A stretch of DNA of 64,000 nucleotides, from contig CAYGJZ010000001.1 in assembly GCA_964350265.1 (NCBI GenBank), positions 68,053-132,052 of the forward strand, read 5' to 3'. This document shows positions 32,777-43,700 of this stretch, in pieces (position 1 is the first letter of the stretch; the number at the start of each line of letters is the position of its first letter). Source of the stretch: BQJD01 sp964350265. GTDB lineage: Bacteria; Pseudomonadota; Gammaproteobacteria; Arenicellales; CAJQKF01. Under the pieces are notes generated by a model that worked only from the letters and a program-made list of their open reading frames with translations, did no database searches and was not told the origin of the DNA. A program made the translations under genes and the position numbers.

Positions 32777-34549
32777 ATGCACGCCCACGATCGATTTCTT
32801 CCCGAGTGGTTTAGCCGAATTCGGTCGCGCCAGATTACGCTACCGAGGTTTCAGCGGTTTGTTTCTTGGGGACATGCCGAAGTCTCGGGATTGCTAACCA
32901 CCGTCCTTCGAGGGCTTCCTTCTGGAGCAGCGTTGATCCTGGAGGTTGGTGATGAGGAGAAGTTCTTTAGCCGGACGATGGTCGACGCGCCGGATACAGG
33001 CGAGAAGGTTAACGAACAGCTTCTCGACGGTCAGCAGCGGTTGACCGCGCTGTGGCTGAGTCTCCATGACAAGTACGAAGATCGTACGTACCTCATTGGA
33101 TTCGAGGAGGATCCGGGAAACGGCGAGGCAAAGCTTCCGTACGTGTTCGGGCAGGCCCGGTGGGTCAAGAGCGGGAAGCGTTATCCGGTTTGGACCGATG
33201 ATCCCGCTGAGTGCTGGGCACGAGGGTTTATCCCGATTTCATTACTCCGGCCGGTAGACATCCGGGACGAGATAGACGGTTGGATTGAAAAGGCTATCCC
33301 GAAGGACTCGACGGACAAGTTTGCCGATTACAAGGCGATATCGAGCCTGATTAGCGACCTGCGCACGAACGTTCGCGAATTCAACCTTCCGTACCTTGCG
33401 TTGCCAGCAAAGACGCCGAAGGAAGTTGCGTTGGACGTGTTCATCAAGATGAACACGAGCTCGGTGAAGCTATCGACCTACGACATCGTCGTAGCGCTGG
33501 TGGAGGATGAGACTGGCAAGTCACTCCATGAGCATGTCGACGCGTTGGCGGCCGCGGTGCCGAGGGCTGCTGAGTATGCCGATTTACCGGGTCTGGTTTT
33601 GGACGTTGTGGCGCTGCGCCAGGATAGGGTGCCGAGCCAGGCGGGCTATCGCGGGATCGATTACACGAGAATGCTGATCGAGTGGGAGTCGGTGGTAACT
33701 GGCATCAAGGGCATGGTCACCTTTCTCGAGGATGAAAGCATCTTTGATGGCCAGCGCCTCCCCAGCTACACCGCCATCCCGATTGTGGCAGCCCTCTGGG
33801 AGTACCTGCCCACACATCCGGATCGACTTGGAAACGCGCGGCATCTCCTACGGAAGTTCCTATGGCGGGCATTCCTGACGAGCCGTTACGAGCAGTCGTC
33901 AACAACTAATGCATTGCAGGACTATCGCGGGCTTCGAAGAGTTCTGGGCGAAGCGGCTGGCGAGGATTCGGTGCCGATTCTCAATGAAGAATCGTTTCCG
34001 TCGCCGACCCGAGAGATGGTCCTGCAGGCGGATTGGCCGAAGCGAAAATCGATCTTGGGGCGTGGACTGTTGGCACTGATGCTGAAGTCTGGCGCCGAAG
34101 ATCTGGCCGACAGTGCTAGAGCGACGGTCGCGTCCATCACTTCTAAAGATCATCCGCGCGAGTACCACCATCTGTTCCCGGCATCGACACTAGAGGATGC
34201 CGAGGTACCTGATGAGCAGATCTACCGCGCGTTGAACTGCGCCCTGATCACCTGGCGGACCAACAGGACAATCTCCAACAAGGATCCGATTGCGTACCTG
34301 AAGGAGCGGGCAGACAACAGCACTCTCGGCGAGGGCGAACTTCGGCGGCGGCTGCGGACGCATTTGATTCCATATGCGGAGTTGGCGGTGGGATACGAAG
34401 GGATGCCCGACGAGGAGCGCCGTTCCCGCGTCCAACAGGACTACGCCACGTTCCTAGATGCCCGTGCCGGCCTGCTTGCGGCAGCAGCCGAGCGGGCCTG
34501 CGCAGGCCAGCCGATTGAGCTGAGCGAACTGTTCCATGATGGCCAATGA
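32777..34549 (+). CDS. DUF262 + HNH (GmrSD/BrxU-like) protein inside the BREX operon
   Basis: A 590-residue protein with the GmrSD two-domain plan in one chain. The N-terminal DUF262 domain shows the ParB-like DGQQR motif (LLDGQQRLTALW, residues ~83-94) and an early PRFQRFVSW box. The C-terminal DUF1524-type HNH region shows YHHLFPAS (~464) followed by N-x-A-L-I-T-W-R-T-N and NKDPIAYL. Such fused GmrSD proteins cleave modified phage DNA, and one (BrxU) works beside a BREX system. Here the gene is embedded between pglX and brxHII, with a 7-base gap before it and a 14-base overlap after it, so it is an integral part of the operon. Nuclease activity is inferred from motifs. Confidence 0.82.
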   Translation: MHAHDRFLPEWFSRIRSRQITLPRFQRFVSWGHAEVSGLLTTVLRGLPSGAALILEVGDEEKFFSRTMVDAPDTGEKVNEQLLDGQQRLTALWLSLHDKYEDRTYLIGFEEDPGNGEAKLPYVFGQARWVKSGKRYPVWTDDPAECWARGFIPISLLRPVDIRDEIDGWIEKAIPKDSTDKFADYKAISSLISDLRTNVREFNLPYLALPAKTPKEVALDVFIKMNTSSVKLSTYDIVVALVEDETGKSLHEHVDALAAAVPRAAEYADLPGLVLDVVALRQDRVPSQAGYRGIDYTRMLIEWESVVTGIKGMVTFLEDESIFDGQRLPSYTAIPIVAALWEYLPTHPDRLGNARHLLRKFLWRAFLTSRYEQSSTTNALQDYRGLRRVLGEAAGEDSVPILNEESFPSPTREMVLQADWPKRKSILGRGLLALMLKSGAEDLADSARATVASITSKDHPREYHHLFPASTLEDAEVPDEQIYRALNCALITWRTNRTISNKDPIAYLKERADNSTLGEGELRRRLRTHLIPYAELAVGYEGMPDEERRSRVQQDYATFLDARAGLLAAAAERACAGQPIELSELFHDGQ

Positions 34550-37340
34550 GTCCCATGGTTGGTGTTACAGCCTCGAGCATCAGCAACCGTGTCAGGTCCT
34601 GAGCACACAAGAGCTTTGGGGCGAGATCGTCCACCGCGTCTGGCTTCCTGATAGCGATTCGGTGGTCCGGCTGCGAGCCGACCAGCTGAAATCTATCGAA
34701 GCGGCGCCGGAGACGACGGAGGCAGGACTGGCGTACGCCGTTGCGGCCGCAAAGGTGGCGGAAGCACTCACCCAGGATGTGCTGCTGGCGCCAATCGAGT
34801 CCTCCGTCATCCCGCTGCCCCATCAGATTCGGGCGCTCTCCCGAGCAGTAAGTGGTGACCGGGTTCGATACCTACTTGCAGATGAGGTTGGTCTTGGGAA
34901 GACCATCGAAGCCGGTCTAATTCTCCGGGAGCTCAAGCTCCGCGGTCTGGTCCAACGTGCCTTGGTCATTGCACCGAAGGGCCTTGTGACGCAATGGGTC
35001 GCCGAGATGCAAACGCATTTCGGAGAGGATTTCCGTTTGCTTGTCCCTGGCGAGTTCGCGGCTTACCGCCGTTTCCTGGGAGACGAGAATGTCTGGCGCT
35101 CGCACAACCAGATTGTCTGTCCGATGGATTCCGTCAAACCGCTCGACAGTCGACGTGGATGGTCCCCGGAGCAGGTGGCGGAGTACAACCGGGAACGGTT
35201 CGAGGATCTGATCGGCGCGGGTTGGGACCTGGTCATCGTCGACGAGGCCCACCGTCTGGGTGGCAGCACAGATCAGGTGGCCCGATTTAAGCTCGGGCAG
35301 GGTTTGGCGGAAGCGGCGCCGTATTTGTTGATGCTCTCGGCGACGCCGCACCAGGGAAAGACGGATGCATTTCACCGGCTGGTCTCTCTATTGGATGCGG
35401 AATCTTTCCCGGACGTCTCCAGCGTCACGAGGGAGCGGGTCCAGCCTTTCGTGATCCGAACAGAGAAGCGCCGGGCAATCAATGCGGAAGGCAAGCCGCT
35501 GTTTCGGCCGCGCCGCACACAGCTTGTTCCTGTCTCCTGGAAGGATCAGCACAAGGAGCAGCACCTGCTGTACGAGGCAGTCACCGAGTATGTACGCGAA
35601 GGCTACAACCAGGCCATGCGAGAGAAGCGCAGCTACATCGGATTTTTGATGATTCTGATGCAGCGCCTGGTGGCTTCGAGCACAAGAGCGATTCGGACCA
35701 CCCTGGAGCGGCGCCTCGAAGCGCTCCACGAACCCCAAGAGCAGATGTCGCTCTTTCCGAGCTATACCGAGGACGAATGGGCGGACATGGACGGGCAGGA
35801 GCAAATGGAGTCGCTCCTGAAGACCAAACTGATGGCGCTGAAGAACGAGAAAGCGGAGGTCGAGCTTCTCCTGGGTGCAGCATCACGCTGCGTGCAGGGC
35901 GAGACGGATGCGAAAGCAGAAGCGCTGCTGGAGTGGATCTATAGACTTCAGCAGGAGGAAAGTGAATCTGATCTAAAGGTCCTCATATTCACGGAGTTTG
36001 TCCCAACGCAGGAGATGCTCAAGGAATTCCTTTCTGAGCGGGGCTTCTCCGTGGTCTGCCTCAACGGCTCCATGGACATGGAAGAACGTCGCCAGGTGCA
36101 AGAGAAGTTCGCTGCCGAGGCGCGAGTTCTCGTCTCGACGGATGCCGGTGGCGAAGGCCTAAACCTGCAGTTCTGCCATGTCGTAGTCAACTACGACATA
36201 CCGTGGAACCCAATGCGCTTGGAGCAGCGCATCGGCCGTGTCGACAGAATTGGGCAGAGGCATGAGGTTAGGGCCCTCAACCTGGTGCTCGAGAACTCCG
36301 TCGAGCATCGCGTGCGAGAAGTTCTGGAACATAAGCTCGCCGTAATTCTCGATGAGTTCGGTATCGACAAGACGGGTGACGTCCTGGATTCGGCTGAGGC
36401 CGAGACGTGGTTCGACGATCTGTTCGTCGAAGCGATTCTCCACCCCGAAAAAGTGGATACAGCTGTCGATCAGCTCGTGTCGATGGTCAGAGACCAGGCT
36501 AGTGAGGCACGCAATAGCGCATCGATTTTTGGCGAGGCAGAAGAGCTGAACCCCGAGGAAGCGCAACGCCTGCAGGTCCACCCACTTCCTGCGTGGGTCG
36601 AGCGCATGACGACTGAGTACGTCCAAAGTCGCGGTGGTCGGGCGGACAAGACGGGAGCGTCCTGGCATTTGGTGTGGCCCGATGGGCTAAGCCAGGAACG
36701 CGTGGTCTTCAGCAGCAAGGATGCGAGTGACCTGGCGGCGGCCCTGCACCTGACGACAGAGGATGCAAGGGTCCGCGGGCTTGCCAGCCACCTGCCGCGA
36801 TATGTACCAGGGCAGCCGATCCCGCACCTGATATTGGGCGACTTGGCGAAAGAAGTGTCCGGTATCTGGTCGCTTTGGCGGATCGATGCGCGCGGCGAAG
36901 ATTGGGCGGAACGGCGAATTATGCCGCTCTTCGTTCATGACGATGGTCGGGTGCTCGCGCCCACCGGCAGGAACATTTGGGAGCGCTTAATCTCGGGTCG
37001 GCCGGAAATCGAGGGTAGCGTCAGCTCCTCAGAGTCGGCGGCGGTATATGCGAAAGTGCATGAGCAGGCAGTCCAGCATGGTCGTCAGCACTATCGCGAT
37101 GTGCAAACTGCCCTGCAGCAGCGGATCTCCCGCGAGCGTGAGCGTGGCGAGTACGCATTTTCCGCGCGCCGCCGGGCCGTTGAACGGATTGGTCTTCCGG
37201 AAGTACGCAACTTCAGGCTAACACGCTTGGATCAAGAGGAGAGGGATTGGCGCGAGAAGATCAGCGGTCAGGCGCGAGTCATGCCTGAACTCACCGCAGT
37301 TGTGCTGTTGCGTGTGTCAGGAGCAGCCGCCAATGGCTGA
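34536..37340 (+). CDS. brxHII: BREX type 3 SNF2-like helicase BrxHII
   Basis: A 934-residue SNF2/DEAH-type helicase-translocase. Motif I is LADEVGLGKTIEAG, motif II VIVDEAHR, motif III LSATPHQGK, motif V STDAGGEGLNLQ and motif VI RIGRVDRIGQ. The N-terminal ~90 residues precede the helicase core, and a ~270-residue C-terminal region follows. It is a standard gene of type 3 BREX operons. The start at 34536 (ATGATG) lies within the last codons of the DUF262 gene, and its end overlaps pglZ by 8 bases, so all three are translationally coupled. All helicase motifs look intact. Confidence 0.88.
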   Translation: MMANESHGWCYSLEHQQPCQVLSTQELWGEIVHRVWLPDSDSVVRLRADQLKSIEAAPETTEAGLAYAVAAAKVAEALTQDVLLAPIESSVIPLPHQIRALSRAVSGDRVRYLLADEVGLGKTIEAGLILRELKLRGLVQRALVIAPKGLVTQWVAEMQTHFGEDFRLLVPGEFAAYRRFLGDENVWRSHNQIVCPMDSVKPLDSRRGWSPEQVAEYNRERFEDLIGAGWDLVIVDEAHRLGGSTDQVARFKLGQGLAEAAPYLLMLSATPHQGKTDAFHRLVSLLDAESFPDVSSVTRERVQPFVIRTEKRRAINAEGKPLFRPRRTQLVPVSWKDQHKEQHLLYEAVTEYVREGYNQAMREKRSYIGFLMILMQRLVASSTRAIRTTLERRLEALHEPQEQMSLFPSYTEDEWADMDGQEQMESLLKTKLMALKNEKAEVELLLGAASRCVQGETDAKAEALLEWIYRLQQEESESDLKVLIFTEFVPTQEMLKEFLSERGFSVVCLNGSMDMEERRQVQEKFAAEARVLVSTDAGGEGLNLQFCHVVVNYDIPWNPMRLEQRIGRVDRIGQRHEVRALNLVLENSVEHRVREVLEHKLAVILDEFGIDKTGDVLDSAEAETWFDDLFVEAILHPEKVDTAVDQLVSMVRDQASEARNSASIFGEAEELNPEEAQRLQVHPLPAWVERMTTEYVQSRGGRADKTGASWHLVWPDGLSQERVVFSSKDASDLAAALHLTTEDARVRGLASHLPRYVPGQPIPHLILGDLAKEVSGIWSLWRIDARGEDWAERRIMPLFVHDDGRVLAPTGRNIWERLISGRPEIEGSVSSSESAAVYAKVHEQAVQHGRQHYRDVQTALQQRISRERERGEYAFSARRRAVERIGLPEVRNFRLTRLDQEERDWREKISGQARVMPELTAVVLLRVSGAAANG

Positions 37341-39336
37341 CTGGCGCGCGAGGATCCTGCAGGAGTTCGTTCCGCAGGTTGCACCACTCACTTTGGTCGC
37401 AGATCCAGACGGATTGCTGCTGGAAGAGGGAGTGCTAGCCGTTGTCAGGAACCGCGGATTCGAGATCCTCGAATATGACGACCCTATCGAATTTCGATTC
37501 GCGTTGGCTTCGAAGCGGGTGACCGGTCACGGTTCTGAGCGCGGCTCGGAGATCGTGGTGGCATACCGACGATCAGCCGAAGACCTTGATTCACTTCCCT
37601 ACGATCTTCTGGAGACGGGACGGCGGCTGCAGTTCAGTTTGGGCGACCTCTTTCCGAATATGAGCTATCCGGTGCTGGCCGCACTGGACCGCGCGGATCT
37701 CGATGCTCTCTATCAAGCTCAGCAGCAGTACAAGCCGGGACATCTTGGAGACAATGGAACCAGGGAGTTTGTGCTGCGGCACGTTTTCGAGATAGCGCCC
37801 GAACTCATCAAGAAACCGTCAGACTTGCTGCGCGCCTTGCTAAGGCGGCACCATGGGGCGCGTCATGTGCCCTCGCAGCTCGATGAGCGGTTCATCGAGA
37901 TCCTTCGGCAACAGAGCACGTTTCAAGACTGGCCGCTCGAAATCATCATCCCGGATAGAGAAGCCTTCCTACGGTTTCTCCAGGAGCGCTGGCCGATATT
38001 CCTGGAGAAAATCGCGGCTCAGGCGGGAGATATGGTTAGGGAGCCGCAACAACATGACTGTCAAATAGAAGGGCCCAGGGAACTGCCGTTCGACCATGAC
38101 GATGTCAGGGTCTACGTAGATAACCTCTTCCTTGAGGGGTTGCTGTTACCGGTTGCGGTCGGCCGTGGAGAGGCGTTGGAGAAGAGCTGGGCCCGCATCG
38201 GTGTCCAACAGGACCCGGTGTCGGATCGCCAAAGTCGATTCGACGGGCTCGCGTCCAAGCTTACCGGCGAGATTCCTGGGGAGGAAGCTCGTCATGACGA
38301 CTGGGCTCAGTTCAGCCTTCGATGGGCAGAGCTGACTGCACTCAGAGTGACGCTGGGCGGTAAGCTCTCCGAAGAGCATGTAGAAAGCTACTCGAGCACT
38401 CAGGGCGCTGTCGACGAAGCCTTCGGGCAGTGGCTTCAGACTCGATACGCGGGGCTCCACAATCAGCCAGCCGATCCGCCGGTGATGCTCCATCACGTTC
38501 CGCGAGCAATTGCCAGGTACCTTGGGGAAGGGAAAGCGAACAAGGCGGCGTTGTTGGTGGTCGACGGATTGTCGCTGGACCAATGGGTCTCTTTGCGGGA
38601 GTCGTTCACGGCACAAAGGCCGGGCCTAACGGTGCGCGAACATGCAGTATTCGCGTGGATCCCGACGATCACGTCTGTATCCAGGCAAGCAGTATTTTCT
38701 GGAAAAGCGCCGCTGTTCTTTCCGTCCTCCATCCAAACCACAGACAAGGAGCCCAGTCTCTGGGCCCAGTTCTGGGCTGACCATGGGATGACGCATCGGA
38801 ATGTGGGTTACGCCAGAAGCCTGGGTGATGGTGAGCTGTCACGGGTGGAGGAACTGGTGGCAAATCCTTTGATTCGCGCGCTAGGCCTGGTTGTGGATAC
38901 CGTCGATAAGATCATGCACGGGATGGAACTGGGTAATGCGGGCATGCATACCCTCATCCGCCAGTGGGTAGAAGAAGGCTTTTTGGTCAAGCTAGTCGAT
39001 CTGTTGCTGGCACGTGGATTTCGAATCTATCTCACTTCGGACCACGGCAATGTAGAGTCCATTGGATGTGGTCGCCCCGCGGAGGGCTCGGTTGCCGATC
39101 TGCGCGGCGAGCGCGTGCGGGTATATCCGGAAGCGGTGCTGAGAGCCTCGGTGCACGCCCAATTTCCAGACGCAGTCGAGTGGCCGACATGGGGATTGCC
39201 AGCCGATTATCTACCGCTTATTGCGGGAAACAGAAAGGCCTTTGTCAAAGCGGGCGATCGAATTGTCTGTCATGGCGGCATCTCAATCGAAGAAGTACTC
39301 GTTCCGTTCGTTGAAATAGCCTCGGCGGCTGTATGA
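37333..39336 (+). CDS. pglZ: BREX phosphatase-family protein PglZ
   Basis: A 667-residue protein of the alkaline phosphatase superfamily, the hallmark of all BREX systems. The metal-binding PglZ core includes LLVVDGLSLDQW (residue ~410) and TSDHGNVES (~567). The ~400-residue N-terminal part is the usual BREX-specific region. The ATG at 37333 is inside the end of brxHII. An in-frame upstream extension to 37300 is Cys-rich and unconvincing. The biochemical role in BREX is unresolved; recent views favour nuclease-like or phosphatase-like activity. It overlaps brxA by 4 bases. Confidence 0.92.
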   Translation: MADWRARILQEFVPQVAPLTLVADPDGLLLEEGVLAVVRNRGFEILEYDDPIEFRFALASKRVTGHGSERGSEIVVAYRRSAEDLDSLPYDLLETGRRLQFSLGDLFPNMSYPVLAALDRADLDALYQAQQQYKPGHLGDNGTREFVLRHVFEIAPELIKKPSDLLRALLRRHHGARHVPSQLDERFIEILRQQSTFQDWPLEIIIPDREAFLRFLQERWPIFLEKIAAQAGDMVREPQQHDCQIEGPRELPFDHDDVRVYVDNLFLEGLLLPVAVGRGEALEKSWARIGVQQDPVSDRQSRFDGLASKLTGEIPGEEARHDDWAQFSLRWAELTALRVTLGGKLSEEHVESYSSTQGAVDEAFGQWLQTRYAGLHNQPADPPVMLHHVPRAIARYLGEGKANKAALLVVDGLSLDQWVSLRESFTAQRPGLTVREHAVFAWIPTITSVSRQAVFSGKAPLFFPSSIQTTDKEPSLWAQFWADHGMTHRNVGYARSLGDGELSRVEELVANPLIRALGLVVDTVDKIMHGMELGNAGMHTLIRQWVEEGFLVKLVDLLLARGFRIYLTSDHGNVESIGCGRPAEGSVADLRGERVRVYPEAVLRASVHAQFPDAVEWPTWGLPADYLPLIAGNRKAFVKAGDRIVCHGGISIEEVLVPFVEIASAAV

Positions 39337-40076
39337 CGACTCGGTTCGACCAGGTCGGGTTTAGCCAGCGAGTCCAGCTTGACTGGATGAGATACGCCGC
39401 AGACCTCGTCGCGGCCGGAAACGCTCCGGCTGAGATTGAAGAAGCGCTCCAAGACCTCCTCAGCGATAAGCTTTCTGTTGGTGGCAAGGCAGAGAGGGGC
39501 AATCGTGAGAAGGCGATTACGATCATTTTGAAGACCTGGGTACGACCGCCACCTGAGATACAGGCGCTGAGAGACGATGGCCTCGTACTGCTCCGAGAGC
39601 TGCCGAAAGTCGAAAGAATTGCGGTGCACTGGGGTCTCGCGATGGCGGTTTATCCTTTCTGGGGCGCGGTCGCTGAGACCACCGGGCGCCTGCTTCGCCT
39701 CCAGGGGACGGCCGCCGCCGCGCAGGTGCAACGTAGGATGAAGGAACAAATGGGCCAGCGGGAAACTGTCGCCAGGGCGGCCCGTCGCGTCTTGCGCTCT
39801 TTTCACGACTGGGGCGTATTGGACGAGGAAGGGACTGAGGGGATATATGTCGGAAAAGCGCCTATTCGAATTCACGAACCGCGCCTGACCGCCTGGCTCA
39901 TGGAAGCCTACCTGCTTTCTCGCAGAGAAGGGCGAGCAACTCCGAAGGTTATTGTAGATAGCCCGGCGTTTTTCCCATTCAGTATCGAATCGTATACTGC
40001 TTCCGTAGCTGCTGGAAATCCGAGGCTCGAAGTCGCACGCCATGGGCTCGATGAAGATTTCATCTCATTAAACTAA
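39333..40076 (+). CDS. brxA: BREX protein BrxA (DUF1819-like)
   Basis: A 247-residue, mainly helical protein placed last in the operon, where type 3 BREX clusters carry brxA. The middle segment (MAVYPFWGAVAETTGRLLRLQGTA, residues ~106-129) and the winged-helix-like segment ending with VLRSFHDWGVLD resemble BrxA/DUF1819 DNA-binding proteins. The ATG overlaps the pglZ stop (ATGA). No good terminator is visible behind it. Assignment relies on position as well as sequence resemblance. Confidence 0.8.
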   Translation: MTTRFDQVGFSQRVQLDWMRYAADLVAAGNAPAEIEEALQDLLSDKLSVGGKAERGNREKAITIILKTWVRPPPEIQALRDDGLVLLRELPKVERIAVHWGLAMAVYPFWGAVAETTGRLLRLQGTAAAAQVQRRMKEQMGQRETVARAARRVLRSFHDWGVLDEEGTEGIYVGKAPIRIHEPRLTAWLMEAYLLSRREGRATPKVIVDSPAFFPFSIESYTASVAAGNPRLEVARHGLDEDFISLN

Positions 40077-40769
40077 TACGGGCATAGTTGTGCTAGCCCC
40101 GATTTTCTGGACCCCCAGACAAGGGGATAATGCCCCATTAGAGGCGTTCGATGCAGAAGAGAACGACATAAGGATAACGGGGGATCGCAAACTTGAAAAG
40201 GTCGATAAGGGAGCCGATTCACGCGCCATGATTTCGTCGGTACACTAAAGAAGCGCGTCACTAGCGTCCGCATGGTTAGAAGAGTCTATTAGTGAACTGT
40301 GTTTCTGACGAAAAACAAGGCACCGTGTCAGGTTCAGAGTAGTTTGCCTGCGCGTTTGCGTATATTGGCTATAAACAGCGATCGCGGAGCGGTAAACTCA
40401 CGTGCTAGAACACTCCCGCCGAGATAACGTGCTTGACATGCGAACACCGGACAGCATGTACTACTAATCCGTAGCCAAACTAGCAGCTTGATACAAGAAT
40501 TTCTTCACTAACGATCCCGAATAGAGGGTCAACTGGTGCTTGGAGTTGTCAGCTTTAGACTGTACATCCCGGGAAAAAATTAGGTGCATACAACAATTCT
40601 CGGGTTTCTGGATGTAATCCTTGCACGAAAAGACATCGGGATCGACACGGTAGTTATTGTTTGTCTAAATTGATGTGGGACAAAGATCGTTCCTACAGCT
40701 GCTGTCCGCATAAGGAGAGATCCTAAATTCACGAGTAGCAACGCAACATGGTTTATTAGAGAGGCTATC
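40077..40769. other. Non-coding A/T-richer stretch between BREX and the helicase gene
   Basis: About 690 bases with a sudden drop in G+C and stops in all frames at short intervals. I find no gene, tRNA or convincing hairpin. It presumably holds the promoter of the large helicase gene. A break between two separately acquired modules is likely here. Confidence 0.5.
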
Positions 40770-43700
40770 ATGCAATATGTCTATGTGACTCCCCAATGTC
40801 AAAAAGACGCCGCAACGATTAGTACGCAGGCAGACATAGAGGCGTTGTCGACCAAGTTGATCTATGAACAAAGCACCCTTGGTTTGCAGCGTCACCCACG
40901 CCCGTTTCTAAAGAAGCGCATTGGTAAAACCCGAGTTATTATTGCAGAGGTCGAGTCCGGTGAGGACGTAGTGCTCTGTTTTCTTCGACACGTATACAAG
41001 AAGGATATCGGCGACGATTACAACTCATTCTTCCGTACACTAGATATTCCGCGCGCCGATGATCCGGAGTTATCGGCGTTCCTTCGTGAAGCGCGATCTA
41101 CACCGGTGCGCGTAAAGGAACCACCAACGGACCTAGAGCGGGAGTATCTGATATTAGATAGGGCCAGCGAGATGGGCGGGCTGACTATCTTGGAGAGTCC
41201 GCTTTGGATAGACAGGGTTCGCTTACTCAAGCAAAGCAGGGGCAGTCAAGGGCTCCTAACGCCTATCTGGGAACTACTCCACGAAGTATGCGATGACCGG
41301 TCGGAAGGTTGGCAGGCACGCTGTGTTCGCGAACACGATAGGCACGGGGTGAGGGTGCTTTACCGGTATTTCCCACAATCTGAGAGATTGTTTCTAGTAG
41401 CGCCACTTGAAGTATCGAGTCAAGAGAATGCTTCATTTGTCGAAAAGGCGGAAGACCTCTTGGAGCGTAGTGAGGAATTTAGTGATGAGCAACTGCTTAG
41501 AAGCGCGGCCCGTGCCTATCCCGACTACATTTTATATGACCGTGGCGTATGGGAATCGACTCAAGCTAGTCTCGAGGCTAACCTTGCGCTCTCACCGGAG
41601 GAAGGCGATGTTTTGGCGCACGTACTCCAACCGGATCGCGATGGCGGATTCCCGTTGTTCATCAACGGACGTCCAGGCAGCGGAAAATCCACGGTCTTGC
41701 AATATCTGTTTGCCGAGTATCTTCACGCGCACCTATCACGACCCCAGCATAATCGTCTCGACAGGCCCCCGCTCTACTTGACTTACAACGAACGTCTTCT
41801 CGACAATGCCCGCAAATTAGTCGAAGATATATTTCATTGCGGCGCGATAAAGCTTGCGTCTGGAAACAAAGTGAATCTGGATGACAGGGCGCAACGCGAA
41901 GAATTTGAAGGGGCGTTTGTCTATTTTCGAGAGTTCCTGAGGAAGCTCTCAGGTGACGAACGGTTCAAGACCACTAAGTATGTGGACTACCATCAGTTCC
42001 GGGATCTCTACGAATCTAACGTCTCCTATGGGCCCGATGCGAGACTGCGTAAACTAGCGCCCGAAGTCGCGTGGCATGTGCTGAGAACTTATATCAAGGG
42101 AAAGAATGCGGGTGAGGCGGATTACTTTGATCCTGAAAGTTATGGCGAGCTACCGCGTGACGAAATAACGGTTACGCCAGAGACTTACGAGCTGGTATGG
42201 GATAAGGTCTGGAACGGATGGTATCGTGGTTATTGTGAACAGAACGGATTCTGGGACGATCAAGATTTAGCACGTTTCGTACTTGACGAAGAGCTTGCCC
42301 CATCGGAGTATCCGGCGGTATTCTGTGACGAATCACAGGACTTCACGAGTATTGAACTGGAGCTCATATTCAGGTTGTCCTGCTACTCGTGCAAGAGAGT
42401 GGAACCGTATTACTTAACCAAGGTGCCCTACGCATTCGCCGGCGACCCATTCCAGACTCTCAATCCCACGGGATTTCGATGGGACGCCATAAAGGCCAAC
42501 TTCCACGATAACATCGTACGACAATTGTCGCCCGATGCGCATGGTAAGGTTGACTTCACCTTCAAGGAGTTGGCCTACAACTATCGTTCTACGGAGAATA
42601 TCGTTAGGTTCTGCAATCTTGTCCAATTAAAGCGAGCCGAGCTCTTCGGTATCAAAGATGTCAAGCCGCAACAGGCGTGGACACTGGAGAAAGGGGGCTG
42701 GCCCTCTTACTTCGAGCTCGATCTCGGAACTCAATCTAGATTGAAGGAGCAGTCAGAACTTGTGATTCTTGTGCCGTGCCAAGAAGGAGAAGAGCACGCT
42801 TTTGTAAGCGATGATCCCTTTCTCAGCGAATTCGCCTTGGACGAGAAAGGTGAGGTGTCACGGGGTGTCTTGAGTCCGATGAGGGCCAAGGGCCTGGAGT
42901 TTGGACGTGTCGTACTTTATAAGTTCGGAACGAAAGCGGTAGCAGAAGGTTATGTCGGCTTGATGCGGGCCCTAGAAGCCGGCGACTCCGATTACAACAA
43001 TAGGGAGTTGACCCTCGGCCTGGAGTACTTCTTCAACGGCCTGTACGTTGCTGCGAGCCGAGCGCAAAAACGACTTCTGATTGTCGACACTGAAGACGGC
43101 TTTGGCGAGTTTTGGACATTCGCTACGACACCTGACGAGATCGGCAGTTTGTTGACCGAGCAACGTCGAGAGGAATGGAGTGAGACGAGCTTGCACCACA
43201 TGATGAGGGGCGATGAGGATACTTGGGCGGAAGAACGAGATGACCCTTTTTCAGTTGCCGAACGTTTTTTCGAGCAGGGGCAACTAGACAAAAGCGAATA
43301 CCTTCTCAGTTTGGCGCGTGTAGCGTATCAGCGTCTCGACAATGCAGAACGAGCAGAATCGTGTACTGCCCTCATACATGACTATAAAGGAGAGTACTCG
43401 GACGCGGCAGCATCTTACGAAAGGCTCGGAAAGCTTGACGATGCGATACGTTGCTATTGGGAGGCTAGGGATTTTAAGAAAGTCAGTGCGATCGGGGCCA
43501 AGGATAGTGGCAAGTTCAGCGCAACACCTTTTTTCGTCGCCGCCAGGTTCATGACCGGTATCGCTAGCGCTGATAACGCGCGCCGGTTCCTAAGATCATT
43601 GACGGCTACGAATCCTTCAAAGCGGAGGGAACAGTTTCAAGCTGGTCATTGGCGAGGGGTAGTGCAGGCTATCGTGGCAGCGATACTCAACGTAGACCAA

